NCBI GenBank assembly: GCA_023052935.1
Contig: CM041292.1
Coordinates: 145,190,939-145,254,938 of the forward strand
Direction of reading: 5' to 3'
Length of the DNA stretch: 64,000 nucleotides
From: Piezodorus guildinii
Lineage: Eukaryota > Arthropoda > Insecta > Hemiptera > Pentatomidae
This document shows, piece by piece, positions 34,181-44,705 of this stretch. Below the pieces are notes generated by a model that did not search any database, was not told the DNA's origin, and saw only the letters and a list, made by a program, of their open reading frames with translations. The translations under genes were made by a program, and so were the position numbers. How positions within the stretch are numbered: the stretch's first letter is position 1; the number at the start of each line of letters is the position of its first letter.

Positions 34181-34189
34181 CGATCCTCC

Positions 34190-34256
34190 TTTTTTTTTTT
34201 TTTTTTTAGAAACAATTCTTTATTGAACAATATTACAATCTGTCCAATTTAGGACA
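34190..34256 (-). mobile_element. 67-bp LINE-A tail stub with target duplication
   Basis: Minus strand: GACAGATTGTAATATTGTTC, AATAAAGAATTG, then poly(A), matching the last bases of the LINE-A UTR. GATCCTCC lies on both sides (34182-34189 and 34257-34264). This is an extreme 5' truncation. Confidence 0.75.
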
Positions 34257-34339
34257 GATCCTCCTTTTTAAACAAAAGAAAAGAAAAAAAAATTAAGGTG
34301 GCTTATTCTATTTTTGTTTTGTTGTGTTTAATTTCCGTT

Positions 34340-34530
34340 TGCTCTCTATTTTAGACCAACAAGACAGGATTACTAAAATAGCCTGACCACTGTAGTAAAG
34401 ATGAGGTTCAATCCGTGGAATCGCCGCCTTATAAATTTAAACCTGCTCAGGCAGGATTCAGACTGGAGTCGTTTAATTCCAGATTGCTAAGGCGGCAACA
34501 CACTAACTTTCTCAGCTATCTCGGCAACGA
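34340..34530 (-). mobile_element. Probable SINE, tRNA-like head, minus strand
   Basis: The minus-strand head reads GTTGCCGAGATAGCTGAGAA and then AGTTAGTGTGTTGCCGCCTT, resembling the A-box arm of a tRNA. A CTGGAATTAAACGACTCCAG segment lies at the B-box position. A fragment of the same head occurs at 7384. Confidence 0.5.
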
Positions 34531-34737
34531 GCCAGTTTGCATCAATTTACCATCATAAAATATTCACAGAAACTTCAATCCGAATTCTCCTTAAAAAGTC
34601 TTAATGTCCGCCTTTACGAATTCTTGGAAGTCAGATCGATGGTACTTTTTTGTAAATCTCTATTAACCTCAAAATATTTTCACTTTGTTTTTGTCTTACA
34701 TATAGTTGAAATTAATTTTTTTTTTACACTATATGTA

Positions 34738-35191
34738 TAGTTTCACTTTCTCTTACCTATGTATGAAATATATAGTAAGGAAAGTCTTGTGATCGTGAAA
34801 GTTTTCGAATTCCAATTTTCAACGGAAATACACGTTTTAGGGTCCTCTTATTTCAAATAACCAAGTCCTGCAAAAAGGTCTGTGTCTGTGTGTGTGTATG
34901 GTAAGCCTAGCGCAAAAACGAAAAGTCGTACGGAACTGAAATTTCATATTTAAGACAACTATACGCCGGAGATGTTACAACAACTTTTTCATCAAAATCA
35001 GCTAACCATAAGAGCCACTTTATACCATTCATTTTTCACCTTTTTACGATTTACTCAAAAACTTCTGTAACGATTATGATTAAACTCGCTATATTGATGT
35101 AAAAATTAATGGGCCTCAATATCATGTAGGTTTCATTCTGATTGAAATAGTCTTGACAGAGCTTAAATGGTTAAATGGAGCTTAACATATA
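34738..35191 (+). repeat. CST repeat, 5' half (left of the Harbinger)
   Basis: Begins TTTCACTTTCTCTTACCTAT and carries AATACACGTTTTAGGGTCC, GAAATTTCATATTTAAGACA and TAATATCATGTAGGTTTCAT. It continues at 38555 after the Harbinger insertion. Confidence 0.8.
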
Positions 35192-35394
35192 GGCCCGGTT
35201 GCACTGACCGTGTTTAACTTTAACTTTACTAATCTGGATAAGTAAATCACGGGTTAGCAGAAATTCCAATGCACTAATCATAATTAGCCCTAACTCTATG
35301 TTAAGTGATGGTGTTAAGTTAATTCACCTTCCTACCTCGATTATCCGATGTTAATGTTACCTTTCTACTGTTACTTTAGCTTCAAACTTTGTTT

Positions 35395-36000
35395 GTGTCA
35401 TTTTCAGTTTGTTTTTTTCTGAATATTTTCGTGATATTTATCCTAATACACCGAAGAAAAATGAACACAATCTCTTCAGATGAATACCCAACATCAGATA
35501 AAGATATAATACAATTGGTAAATATACTTTCTAGGAACAAGCTGTACAAAGTAAGGAGGAATCCATTTGAAATTTACGATGATGTGGAATTCATAAGAAG
35601 GTACAGATTTCGAAAAGAAACAGTGCTAAATATGATTGACAATTTTAATATTAATGATTTTGAATCATATCCTACAAAAAGGAACATCCATAACACCTTC
35701 AAACCAGTTACTCTTTGAAACATTGTGTCAGTTTTAGTTTGTTTTTTTCTGAATATTTTCGTTACATTTATCCCAATACACCAAGGAAAAATGATCACAA
35801 TCTCTTCAGATAAATATTCAACAACAGATGAAGATATAATGCAACTGATATATATATACTTCCCAGGAACAAGCTTTACAAAGTGAGGAGGAATCCCTTT
35901 GAAATTTAGGATGATGTGGAATTCATAAGAAGGTATAGATTTCAAAAAGAAACAGTGCTAATTATGATTGACATTTTTAATATTACTGATTTTGCATCAT
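35395..36000. repeat. Internal direct duplication (330-base offset)
   Basis: GTTTTTTTCTGAATATTTTC occurs at 35411-35430 and 35741-35760, and the following transposase N-terminal sequence is repeated with point differences. Confidence 0.9.
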
Positions 36001-36795
36001 ATTCTACTTAACCTCAAGAGGTATTATGCTACTAGTAGTTACCAGCAGGTTCTTAGCGACATCATTAATATTGATAAATCTACAGTTTATAGAATTATTC
36101 CACGCATAACAGCATTAATTGCCAGGAAGTCAAGTGATTTAATTAAAATGTCCATAACAGAAGTTGATAAAAACAAAACAGTGTCAGATTTCTACAGGAT
36201 AAAATGTTTTCTTTGAGTAATTGGTGCGATTGACTGCACTCATATTAAAATCCAGTCTCTAAGTGGAGCTAATACAAAACTATTTTGAAATAGAAAAGGG
36301 TGGTTTTCATTAAATATACAAGTAGTGTGCGATGGGAACTTTAAAATCCTGACTCTGTGCATGACAGTTAGATTTTCAATTAAAGTGCATTACGAGTGAG
36401 ATTTGAGTCAAGAGAATTTGGAGATTTTTGGCTTCTAGGAGATAGTAGTTATGGCTGCAAAACATATTTACTGACACCAATTTTAAACCCAACAAATGCT
36501 GCTGAAGAAAAATCAATTGTCACACAAAAATCAAACAATCATTGAGAGAGTGTTCAGTTTTATGGAAAGAAGATTTCCTTGCCTTGCCAATGGAATTCGA
36601 ATGGATCCAAAAAAAGCCCTAAATATTATTGTAGCTGTAGCTGTCCTCCACAACATTTCAATAGAAACCCAGGACATCTACAACGTACCAGAACCAGAAG
36701 ATTACTTTCCTGATGTTGTTTCACCATCAGAAATTATATGTGAAAGTGATATAGCTTTTCACAGAGCACTTGTCGACACAAATTTTTCAAGATGA
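35461..36795 (+). pseudogene. HARBI1-like transposase, broken
   Basis: Fragments in several frames give a Harbinger DDE transposase. An N-terminal part (MNTISSDEYPTSDKD to about 35718) is partly repeated at 35791-36000. A helix-turn-helix-like stretch (SDIINIDKSTVYRIIPRITA) ends at a TGA (36214-36216). Then come IGAIDCTHIKIQ with the first acidic residue, LLGDSSYGCKTYLLTPILNP at about 36435-36495, and ERVFSFMERRFPCLANGI to the stop at 36795. At least three stops or shifts separate these parts, so the product cannot be functional. No companion Myb/MADF ORF is seen. Confidence 0.85.
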
Positions 36796-36997
36796 AAGGA
36801 AATGACATAATTTTATAAATTGCAATCTGTGTTATTAAATCAATTAACCTTTCCCTCTTTTGTTGTCAAGTGGTAATTTATTTGTTTATATTTATCAATA
36901 AAGTCTGATTTTTGTATTTTATTTACATATTTTATTCCCTCTAATTCAGTAAATTGATTAATAATAAAAATAGGTTAATTGGAAGAATGAAAAATGA

Positions 36998-38150
36998 TAA
37001 TAAATAATTTGTAGGTTTCTAAATCTTCCAAAACAGTTTATTACAATTAACTTTAAAACGAGCCAACATTTCGAGGGCCTTTCCCATCATCAGGACTCAC
37101 TAAAATACATCAAAAAATTATCAATTAACATTATAAAATAACTTTTTAAATATTAACTAAAAACATTACCAAAAATATGCATAACAATGTTACAAAAAAA
37201 TTATATTTACCCGAAATTCATTTAAAATTTAAAAAATTATCCATTTTTGATTAAAATTTTGTCAAAAATTTGTGTCATAAAATTGGTTTGTTTTTTAAAT
37301 TAACACTAAGGAAAAAATACCCATTTAACTGACATATTCTTTGGCCCTGATGAATTAGGGTCATACTATTTACTGTAGTAAGTATACACTGATTTATTAT
37401 TAAATATAGGTCACTAAGGTAAGGTTTACAAATTTTAATTTCCCAATTGTAGCAAGAACTGCTTGTGAGAGGTGTTTTCAATCTGTTTTATAATTTATGT
37501 TATCTTTTATATTTTTGTTTATTTATAGATTCGATTGTTTTTCTATATCCAATATTGTAGGTTTTTCAAAATCAAAATTGTGATTAAGCTGAAGACTGTG
37601 TTGTGAAAATGCTGTAGTGTTTATATTTTTACAATTATTGCTGTGTTGTTTGACTCTAGTTGTGATCTTTTTAGAGGTTTCTCCTATGTATATCTTATCA
37701 CAATCTATACAATTTATTTTATAAATAACATTCAGTTTTTCGTGTGGTAAAATCTTTAATGTTTGATAAATGATTACTTAGTTTATTATGGTTATATAGT
37801 CCTAATTTTGTCTGTGGTGAATTAAATTCAACAAGCGTTCTCTTAATTTCTTTGGATAGATGAGGTATAAAATTGCATTTTTTGATAATGGTATATATTT
37901 CTATTTCTTCCACTTATCATGTCTATATTTATCGCATTATTGATATTACCTATAATTGTTTTTTTATTATTTTCATTCTGGTAAAGATCTGTTATAGTTT
38001 TTTGTTTAGGTTTTACTATTTATTGTTCATATTGTCATCAATTTTTGGTTTATTATTGATCAATTTATTGTTATTAACGTTAAGGTTTTTTGTCCTGGGT
38101 TCATTTTTAATTTCATTGTACTTGATTTAATTTATTATTTTTTTCGAATA
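36998..38150 (-). mobile_element. Penelope-like element fragment with GIY-YIG domain
   Basis: The minus strand encodes the C-terminal endonuclease region of a Penelope-like protein: FNSPQTKLGLYNHNKLSNHL, then after a frameshift YKINCIDCDKIYIGETSKKI and TTRVKQHSNNC. The C-x-x-C-x-x-x-YIGET-x(8)-R pattern is the GIY-YIG nuclease signature of these elements. The ORF ends near 37500 with further stops, and a 3' region with a hammerhead-like motif follows. The 5' boundary near 38150 is uncertain. It lies entirely inside the Harbinger. Confidence 0.8.
37060..37098 (-). ncRNA. Hammerhead-like motif of the nested Penelope element
   Basis: Minus strand: GAGTC, CTGATGA, a GGG/CCC stem, TC, GAAAT, GTT, GGCTC. 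It is homologous to 11382-11420 but has GAAAT for GAAAC and a mismatched stem I, so it is probably inactive. Confidence 0.5.
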
Positions 38151-38554
38151 CATCTAATAACATTTTATATACTATAGTTTTTATTCCATTTAGATACTCA
38201 TTGTCTGTCTGGTTTCACACTACAATCCAGCTTCCTTGATATTCAATAGATCTTAAAATGTTTCATTATTAATTCTCAACGGTCAACTAATTATATCCAT
38301 TATTGTATTAATATATATTAATCGGCAGAGTAAAACAATCATTTCAATATAACCTAACTGTCTCTGTCTAGAAGGTTTGGAGTTGTTAAATACGTCACGA
38401 ATATGATGACGTCCCGCGCTAATCCATGTTAACTAACTCGAATTAAAAATTTGTTGGTACAACTGGACAAAAACTTTAATCATGATTAGCTTTTAACCCG
38501 GGTTAGTTAACAGCAAAAGTTAACTTTAACACAGGCTGTTGGTGCAACCGGGCC

Positions 38555-38670
38555 TTAAAATGTTCTTACTTATAACTACCTATAAATTTGTACATTCCAA
38601 AAGATTAACCATATCATGTTAATAGCATTGATGTAGGACGGCTGAATATACAAGTTGGACGAATTTGATA
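38555..38670 (+). repeat. CST repeat, middle part (right of the Harbinger)
   Basis: Resumes at TTAAAATGTTCTTACTT, with CCAAAAGATTAACCATATCA and AAGTTGGACGAATTTGATA, the same order as in the copy at 59985-60340. It ends where LINE-B begins. Confidence 0.75.
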
Positions 38671-38832
38671 GAAATAGAATAGAAAAATGAACTTTATTCT
38701 GGAACATAGTCCCTTAAGAATAACATTGATGTTATAAATAAATATAGCTCTTCTTGCCAGAATACATTAAATAGATTGAACTTATTTATAAACTTAATTA
38801 TTTACATAAACAAAGTAGATTAAATATATATA

Positions 38833-38865
<33 letters not shown>

Positions 38866-39258
38866 CATACACACACAAATAGAATGAGAAAATAAAAACC
38901 ACTAATTTTGAAAATAAAAAACAAAAGCAAAGTAAAATAGACATTTAGTCATTATAATTATTAAATTATATCATCAATTATCAGATTTAAGATCAACAAG
39001 CGTCTGTGAGGGATGATAGATGCTGGAGAAGGAGATATTTAAATGTGGATAAGGAAGAAGCACGACGTATATAGGAAGGAATGGAATTCCAGAATGCAGT
39101 GGAACTGGCAAGAAAGGATCGATCATAGGCTTTAGTTCTGTAGGATGGGATATAAAGGTCGGAGTGGCGCGATCTTGTACCAAGCAAGTGGACAGAGGAT
39201 TTAAATTGAAGGAGACTGTAAATATAGGAAGGATGCTGGGATTTTATCGTTTAGTAGA
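38671..39258 (-). mobile_element. LINE-B 3' fragment nested in CST
   Basis: The minus-strand tail encodes TRSRHSDLYIPSYRTKAYDR, SFLASSTAFWNSIPSYIRRA and a short SLS-x-FK terminus. The UTR resembles that of 25333-26045 and ends in TTCTATTTCTAT units. An (AT)n tract with a phase break (38824-38865) lies inside. The CST resumes beyond it. Confidence 0.8.
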
Positions 39259-39420
39259 GAATTAGTTGATGACTGACTAAAGGGTAAAAGTGCGAAGCTA
39301 TTTTATATTTAATTATTAGTTTTTTTATCAGAACAGTAATATACTCGTATAATATACCGTTGGAAAGCAAAATATATTATCTGTTACACTAAGTTGTAAA
39401 AGGTAACATACAGTAACGAA
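39259..39420 (+). repeat. CST repeat, continuation after LINE-B
   Basis: Carries the GTATAATATACCGTTGGAAA landmark and AAGTTGTAAAAGGTAACATA, then diverges. The CST terminus is missing. Confidence 0.65.
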
Positions 39421-39424
39421 TAGG

Positions 39425-40240
39425 AAATAAACTCAAAATTTAAATGTTCATGAAATTTAATAAGTACTTAACAATTAGTTTTAATAGTCAATTTATTTTT
39501 GGCTAATGTCTAAACATAATAAAGTTTTACCCCCAATTATTACACGTATTATTATATCATTTTTATGCATTAGTCGAAAATTGTCTATTGCTTAAAAAAA
39601 CTATATAAATGGTATGAAACTGAAGTTTTTTAGATCGTTAAATTAATATAAGTTCCTAAGGGATATGGGTATAATGAAACGACAGAGTAAGTAATGGAAT
39701 ACGCGTTAATCAGTGAAAGAAAAGCGGGAGATGAATGTGCTCCGGGACTAGATGTGGGCAAGAAAAGTGAAAAATCCGCAAGGGGACCGCTTTAATTACT
39801 GTTCCCCGACCGCGTCATATATCTATTACTTTTTATTACTATATTTTACATATATTCCCTCCTCTGTAATTAAATTTTGGCTCTTATTGCTCCCCCTATT
39901 TTTTTCTCTCCACTGACCCTAGTTTTGTATTATTTATATCTTTGACGCTTCGCTTTGGATTGCCAATATGTTCATATTTTATCTCTTGCATTCCACGCTT
40001 ATTTATTTTATCCTTTTATCTTTTTCTTGGCATGAGAAAATTTATTGCGTGTAATTGATTACTTCGATGTTCAAAATTATTAATGATATAAATGATATAA
40101 ATTATTAAGGATTAATGATATTACACAATTTTAATGTTAAGCTCATTTTTCACTGATCTTTTGTGGAATATGAGAATATTAAATACGAAACTTTTCGTAA
40201 CTTGGATTTTAGTTTAGTATTTTCAATAATGAAACTTTGT
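39425..40240. other. No recognised gene
   Basis: AT-rich with no supported feature. Confidence 0.4.
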
Positions 40241-40244
40241 AATC

Positions 40245-40940
40245 GAGGAAAAAAATACAAAAAATAATCTCTTCAAATTTTGAGGGCTTACCTTTCATGC
40301 TGTGTAAACCCGAAAAACGAAAAAAAAAATCCTTTGTCCGCCGTACGCGGCATTTCTCTGAAACTACTGGACCATTTATCTTTTTTTTAAACACCACAAA
40401 AATACTAGTGCCTGCAACGATGATCCTAACACCCAGACGTTGATATCAGCTGGTTATTTTTAAAATGGCGGCCGATAAAAAGTGATTTAATTCAATAGCT
40501 CATTTATTTTTTTAAGGTAGAAAAATTTTCATTAGTGTTTATTAAACAGAAACTGCAAATAATTATAAAAAAGAGACAAAGAATAGAAAAAAAAAAAACA
40601 AGAAATTTCATCCATAAATACGCCCATAACTCTTTCTCAGTTTCTCCTAATTAATATAGACATAAATGCATTGCTTTGTTATAAAACCATAGTGATATTT
40701 TATAGAGAGTTAAATTTTCTACAAAATGAAAAAAAGCATCATTGAAATTTGTTTAGAATTAGCAGAGATATAGCGTTTTTAAATTATCAGCCGTCATATG
40801 CTATTTTCCTTTGAATAGTTTATTGTTTTTCATATTACTTAATGGCCTATCTACACCTATATAAACAGTTATACCCCAATGTTGTTATTTGGAAATAATA
40901 AACCGTTGTGTAATAGTTTGCAGCGTTTTTTGATTCGGCT
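40245..40940 (+). repeat. Repeat B, copy 1
   Basis: Shares GCAGAGATATAGCGT, ATATGCTATTTTCC, TTTCATATTACTTAAT and ATAATAAACC in order with 44325-44705. Non-coding. Confidence 0.75.
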
Positions 40941-41099
40941 TGGAATCAAAGATTAAGAAGTGATGGGCTTGTTATTAACCGGCTTATGTCTATACTGTGC
41001 CGTATCTGCAGCAAATAGAATAATTATATGTTTTTTGGATTATTTGATCTCGACATAATAACATTTGCATATTCCTGATAACGGGATACATATATGTGT

Positions 41100-41335
41100 A
41101 TTGAATGGTTAATTGGATGTTTAGAACGTTCGCCAAGTAAGCATTGTACAGTGATATATAACTATGATAAGGTTATTGTCGTTTCTTTGGTATGAAGATA
41201 GCATGTAAGGTGCTCGTCAAGAATCAGTTCTGGGTAGTGGATCTGTTTCACTGTAATGAGTGGAACAATATTAGAAGATACACTTAAGTTGGATGTCAAA
41301 TGTATCACTATTGTTTTTCGCTTTTGAAATATAGG
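41100..41335 (-). pseudogene. Ancient LINE reverse transcriptase relic
   Basis: The minus-strand frame gives LILDEHLTCYLHTKETTITL, recognisable as the L-x-LDE-x-LTW-x-x-H region of a Jockey-like reverse-transcriptase tail. Preceding sequence matches SEQ-type blocks only loosely. Heavily decayed, no ends visible. Confidence 0.5.
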
Positions 41336-41339
41336 CCTT

Positions 41340-41900
41340 GTTAATAAAAAGAAAAAAAGAAAACTTTGTTTCAAGAAAAAATTTAATTGGGTCAATCCTC
41401 TCTTCTTTTTATCTCTCAATGAGAATTGATTTTTTTCAATATTAATTGCTGCTACCAATTGGAACACAAACCTTAGACATTTTAAAAGAGGGAATAATTA
41501 GTCATTAAATCAAAAGGCCAATCAGTTAATGCCATAAATTGGGATCTGGAGGGAGATTACTTAAATTGCCCTCCAGGTCAGCCTTTTAAGCCCATAATCG
41601 TCGAGAAGGGCTCCAAATTAATTTAATCCATTACAATAAGGATGGGGTTTTCTCATCAATTTGTGTTTGCTCCCTCGATCTGGTCTGTACTCTTGGAATC
41701 AGGATTGGTTATTGGCATCAATTAGCTACTCATCTGTTGGTAGATTGTATCTTCTCATTGTGTCCAATCATTGGGCTTCATTTCACTTAAAATTGGAAAT
41801 TGAAATCAAGCGCATAGCTCTGTCAGAATTGTTACCGCAGAGCTGTTTTGTATAAATGGAGCCCGATCAACACAGTTTCAATTTTCATTTTAACTTAATT
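41340..41900. other. No recognised gene
   Basis: 41520-41870 is less AT-rich than its surroundings and holds a 64-codon open frame, but no domain is recognised. Confidence 0.35.
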
Positions 41901-41904
41901 ATTT

Positions 41905-42000
41905 ATGAAAAAATACATAGTAAGATAAAGCATTACAAAAGTTAAAATTTTCTTATTCTACTTAAAAATTCCTAAATACACGTTTTAGAGCCCACTTCAA
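41905..42000 (+). repeat. CST repeat, 5' relic
   Basis: AGTAAGATAAAGCATTACAA followed by AAATACACGTTTTAGAGCCC corresponds to the CST 5' region, truncated and diverged. Confidence 0.4.
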
Positions 42001-42049
42001 GAGGAGAAACCCAACCGTGTCTGAAGGATTTTGATGATTTTTTTTTAAA

Positions 42050-42255
42050 ATTGAACTTGACATGAAACCATTAGAGTGCAAACTATTAGAGGCCTGGAAT
42101 ATGCTTACTATGAGTCGTGGGAAAAAAATCGGGAAGTTAGCGCGCGAAAAACATTTTTCATTTACTATCTCTGGTTATAGTGAAGATAGAAAAAAATAGT
42201 TTGGTGTCAAAATTACCTTATTTACAAGAGAAACTGTTTTTAAATAGACAAGCTA
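42050..42255 (+). repeat. Repeat C, left part (interrupted by mariner)
   Basis: Contains ACTATCTCTGGTTATAGTGA and GTGTCAAAATTACCTTATTT, matching 32650-33000 in reverse complement. It continues after the mariner at 43157. Confidence 0.7.
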
Positions 42256-43154
42256 TTGGGTTGATGCAAAATTAATGCAGGTTTTTAGTAGGTATTTTAA
42301 ATACGCCATATCTTTACTTTAACCATATATATTTAATCAAAATAGTTTCCATCTGAATCAATGCACTTTTGCCAACGTTCAACAAGCTTTCTTATTCCAC
42401 CAGAAAAAAAATCCGAATCCCTGGACTCAATGAAATCACGAAAAGAATTTTCAATGTCGTCCTGGTTTTGAAAATTTTTCTCCCTCAAAAAGTTGTCCAG
42501 ATGCCTGAAAAAGTGAAAGTCTGTAGGAGAGAGGTCAGGTGAATAAGGCGGATGTTGGAGAACTTCGTAGCCCAACTCGTGCAGTCGTCGAAGCGTTGGT
42601 TGTGCAACGTGTGGTCTGGCGTTATCGTGGAGCAGGATCGGCCCCTTCCGATTCATCAATGCTGGGCAAAGACGTTGCAATTTTTGAGTTCCGAGTTCCG
42701 CCGCCATTTCTCGTGTGGTTTTGGTTGGGTCTTCTTCCACTTTTGACCTCAGCTGGTCGTTGTGCAGAGCAAGATGACGGCCCCGACCTTCCTTGTCTTC
42801 GAGGTCGAAATCTCCTCTGCGAAACTTCTGGAACCAACGCTGCACCGTGCACTCATTAATAGCCCCCTGACCCCACACTTCATTAATATTACGAGCCGTT
42901 TGCGCAGCGCTGCGCCCTAATTTAAATTCGTAAAAATAAATTTGACGAAAATCGCACTTTGACATTTTCGATTCAAGACCTTTGAACACACTGAACAAAA
43001 CGATTTTACTAAACAAATTCATGGTGAAAGAGAGGGTATTAGATAAGGTTTGTTTTGGTATAATAATGATCAATGTTAGGATTAGCTTTGTTTACACAAT
43101 TGGAATTAAGATATTGCAATAGAGGAAACCTGCATTAATTTTGCATCAACCCAA
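42256..43154 (-). mobile_element. mariner element, internally deleted, perfect TIRs
   Basis: Perfect 29-bp terminal inverted repeats (42256-42284 and 43126-43154) beginning TTGGGTTGATGCAAAATTAA, flanked by TA on both sides (42254-42255 and 43155-43156), the mariner target duplication. Length is 899 bp, against about 1.3 kb for complete relatives. The repeat sequence and protein fit the cecropia/Hsmar1 group. Confidence 0.95.
42333..43022 (-). CDS. mariner transposase, internally deleted but open
   Basis: A 229-codon minus-strand frame from the ATG at 43022; a second ATG at 42965 opens the MSKCDFRQIYFYEFKLGRSA start usual in this family. The paired helix-turn-helix DNA-binding region is present to about residue 111 (WFQKFRRGDFDLED, TTREMAAELG). 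The protein then jumps at about residue 112 to KLQRLCPALMNRKGPILLHD. About 115 residues are missing, including the first catalytic aspartate region. The second (D133 in HDNARPH) and third (D168 in SPTDFHFF) acidic residues remain, 34 residues apart, as in DD34D enzymes. No cleavage activity is expected; DNA binding or interference is possible. Confidence 0.92.
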   Translation of the reverse strand: MNLFSKIVLFSVFKGLESKMSKCDFRQIYFYEFKLGRSAAQTARNINEVWGQGAINECTVQRWFQKFRRGDFDLEDKEGRGRHLALHNDQLRSKVEEDPTKTTREMAAELGTQKLQRLCPALMNRKGPILLHDNARPHVAQPTLRRLHELGYEVLQHPPYSPDLSPTDFHFFRHLDNFLREKNFQNQDDIENSFRDFIESRDSDFFSGGIRKLVERWQKCIDSDGNYFD

Positions 43155-43156
43155 TA

Positions 43157-43390
43157 TAAAGATATTTAAATTTTAAACCTAAAAAAAATTCGTCAAAACA
43201 CATCTCTTAATAAGGTTTCTTATAAACTGTTTTCAGATCAAGATTCCTTACTCCTAAAAACAATTTTTTAATAAAATAGTATTACAAGTTTTCATTAGGA
43301 ATGGATAACAAAAATTGCTTTTCAAAAAAATCGCCCTAAGATTACCCTTTGAGGTTTTTTAAACACAATTTTAAAGTTTTCTCCTGCCTC
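43157..43390 (+). repeat. Repeat C, right part
   Basis: Continues the repeat beyond the mariner: AAGGTTTCTTATAAACTG and TTCCTTACTCCTAAAAAC parallel the inverted copy at 32650-33000. Confidence 0.65.
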
Positions 43391-43394
43391 AGAT

Positions 43395-44320
43395 GTACAA
43401 CGCAGGAGCCTCGAATTGGCCCAAAATTTACAGTGAAGTTTTTACAGACGTTTAAGAAAAAAAAATGAACACATTCTAGGATCGATGCAAATACGTTTCA
43501 TTAAGCAAAAACCACAAATAATCTGGCAATCTGTAGCCGTTGCAGTTTTTTGGAAATAAAAAAATATTTAATATATAGTACATAAAGCGCTTTTTTTTTT
43601 TTTTTTTTTCAAATTAGTTTTTCATTGATGGCAGTGTCGTGCGTTTTATTTTTTGTTTTCGATAACCCTTGAATTGAATTAGAATTTTATCATTACGGCC
43701 TTCAGACGATGTTCAGTAATTTGTCAAAACAGTTCATATCAGCTTTATATCATACTCGTGTTCTGCTATTATTGATTCTTTTTATACTATTCTTTCTAAT
43801 TCAATTTTTCTTATAGAAATGGCAAGAAAAAAGATTTATCCCCTCAGAAGGAACATTTTTCCAATAAGGAGCTTACTGTTGTTATTTTGTTGTGAAAATA
43901 TTTGGAGGGGAAAGAGTCCGAGAGGCCGGTTACGCTTAACCTAGATTCTAGAAGTTTAACTGTCCGGAAAAAAAGGAAAAAGACATGGGACACGCGATGT
44001 GTCAACAGGCAATGCCCTGGGGTTCGAAATTGAGTAGTCTTGACCTAGTAACTCTGCAAGGTCAGCCGGGACTCATTACGGCGGCGGGAGTTGGGAAGAA
44101 ACCACTCCAGAAATGTATAGAGAGGGTTGGGAGTTTGTAATTGAATTCATGTTTATTCAGTTAGGGGCTGCTAGGAGATGGAATAGGGTGTCTCCATACA
44201 ATCAAAATAATGGCTTAATTAAATATCAAACTATTACACACTTTGAAAATAATACAATTATTTAGGTTAAGAAAAAATTAATAAATAGAAATTATGTTAT
44301 TTTTAGCTTTTTCGACTAAA
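43395..44320. other. No recognised gene
   Basis: Contains a T-run at 43591-43609 and a GC-richer patch at 43890-44140 (GTCCGAGAGGCCGGTTACGC) with no open frame. Confidence 0.4.
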
Positions 44321-44324
44321 AATT

Positions 44325-44446
44325 TAAGGGCTTACGTAGAACTCGAATAACGACTAACAAAAAAATCCTTTTCTCCCAATTAATACATAAATAAATATCA
44401 AGATTTGTTACTCGTAGTACTATTTCATAAACAATTCAATTGTCTA

Positions 44447-44482
<36 letters not shown>

Positions 44483-44705
44483 TGAAATTAGTTAAGAACT
44501 AGCAGAGATATAGCGTGTAGAAATTAGCAGTGATGATATGCTATTTTCCATTGAATAATTTATTGCTTTTCATATTACTTAATTGCGTATCTTCAGCTTT
44601 ATATTCAGTTATACCCTTATAATACAGTTATAATACTATACTTTATAATATAGTTTTTTATAAATAATAAACCATTTTGTAATAAATAATATACAGCGTT
44701 TTTTA
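44325..44705 (+). repeat. Repeat B, copy 2
   Basis: Direct-orientation relative of 40245-40940. It contains an A-run of about 29 (44450-44478) where copy 1 has a short A-rich stretch. Confidence 0.75.

Larger units (their letters stand above)
35192..38554 (+). mobile_element. PIF/Harbinger element, nested in CST
   Basis: The terminal inverted repeats begin GGCCCGGTTGCAC (35192) and end GTGCAACCGGGCC (38554). Subterminal TTTAACTTTAACTT versus GTTAACTTTAACAC extends the similarity. The 3.36-kb interior holds a HARBI1-like transposase relic, a 330-bp-offset duplication and a Penelope-like fragment. Flanks are ATA on the left and TTA on the right. Harbinger elements duplicate a 3-bp TWA-type target, so one base may have changed. 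The CST sequence resumes immediately at 38555. Confidence 0.85.

Noticed and set aside
42539..42859. Plus-strand open frames of up to 106 codons
   Set aside because: They lie opposite the mariner transposase and have no family signature of their own.
43023..43073. Upstream extension of the mariner transposase
   Set aside because: It would need a TTG start. ATG codons at 43022 and 42965 fit the family better.
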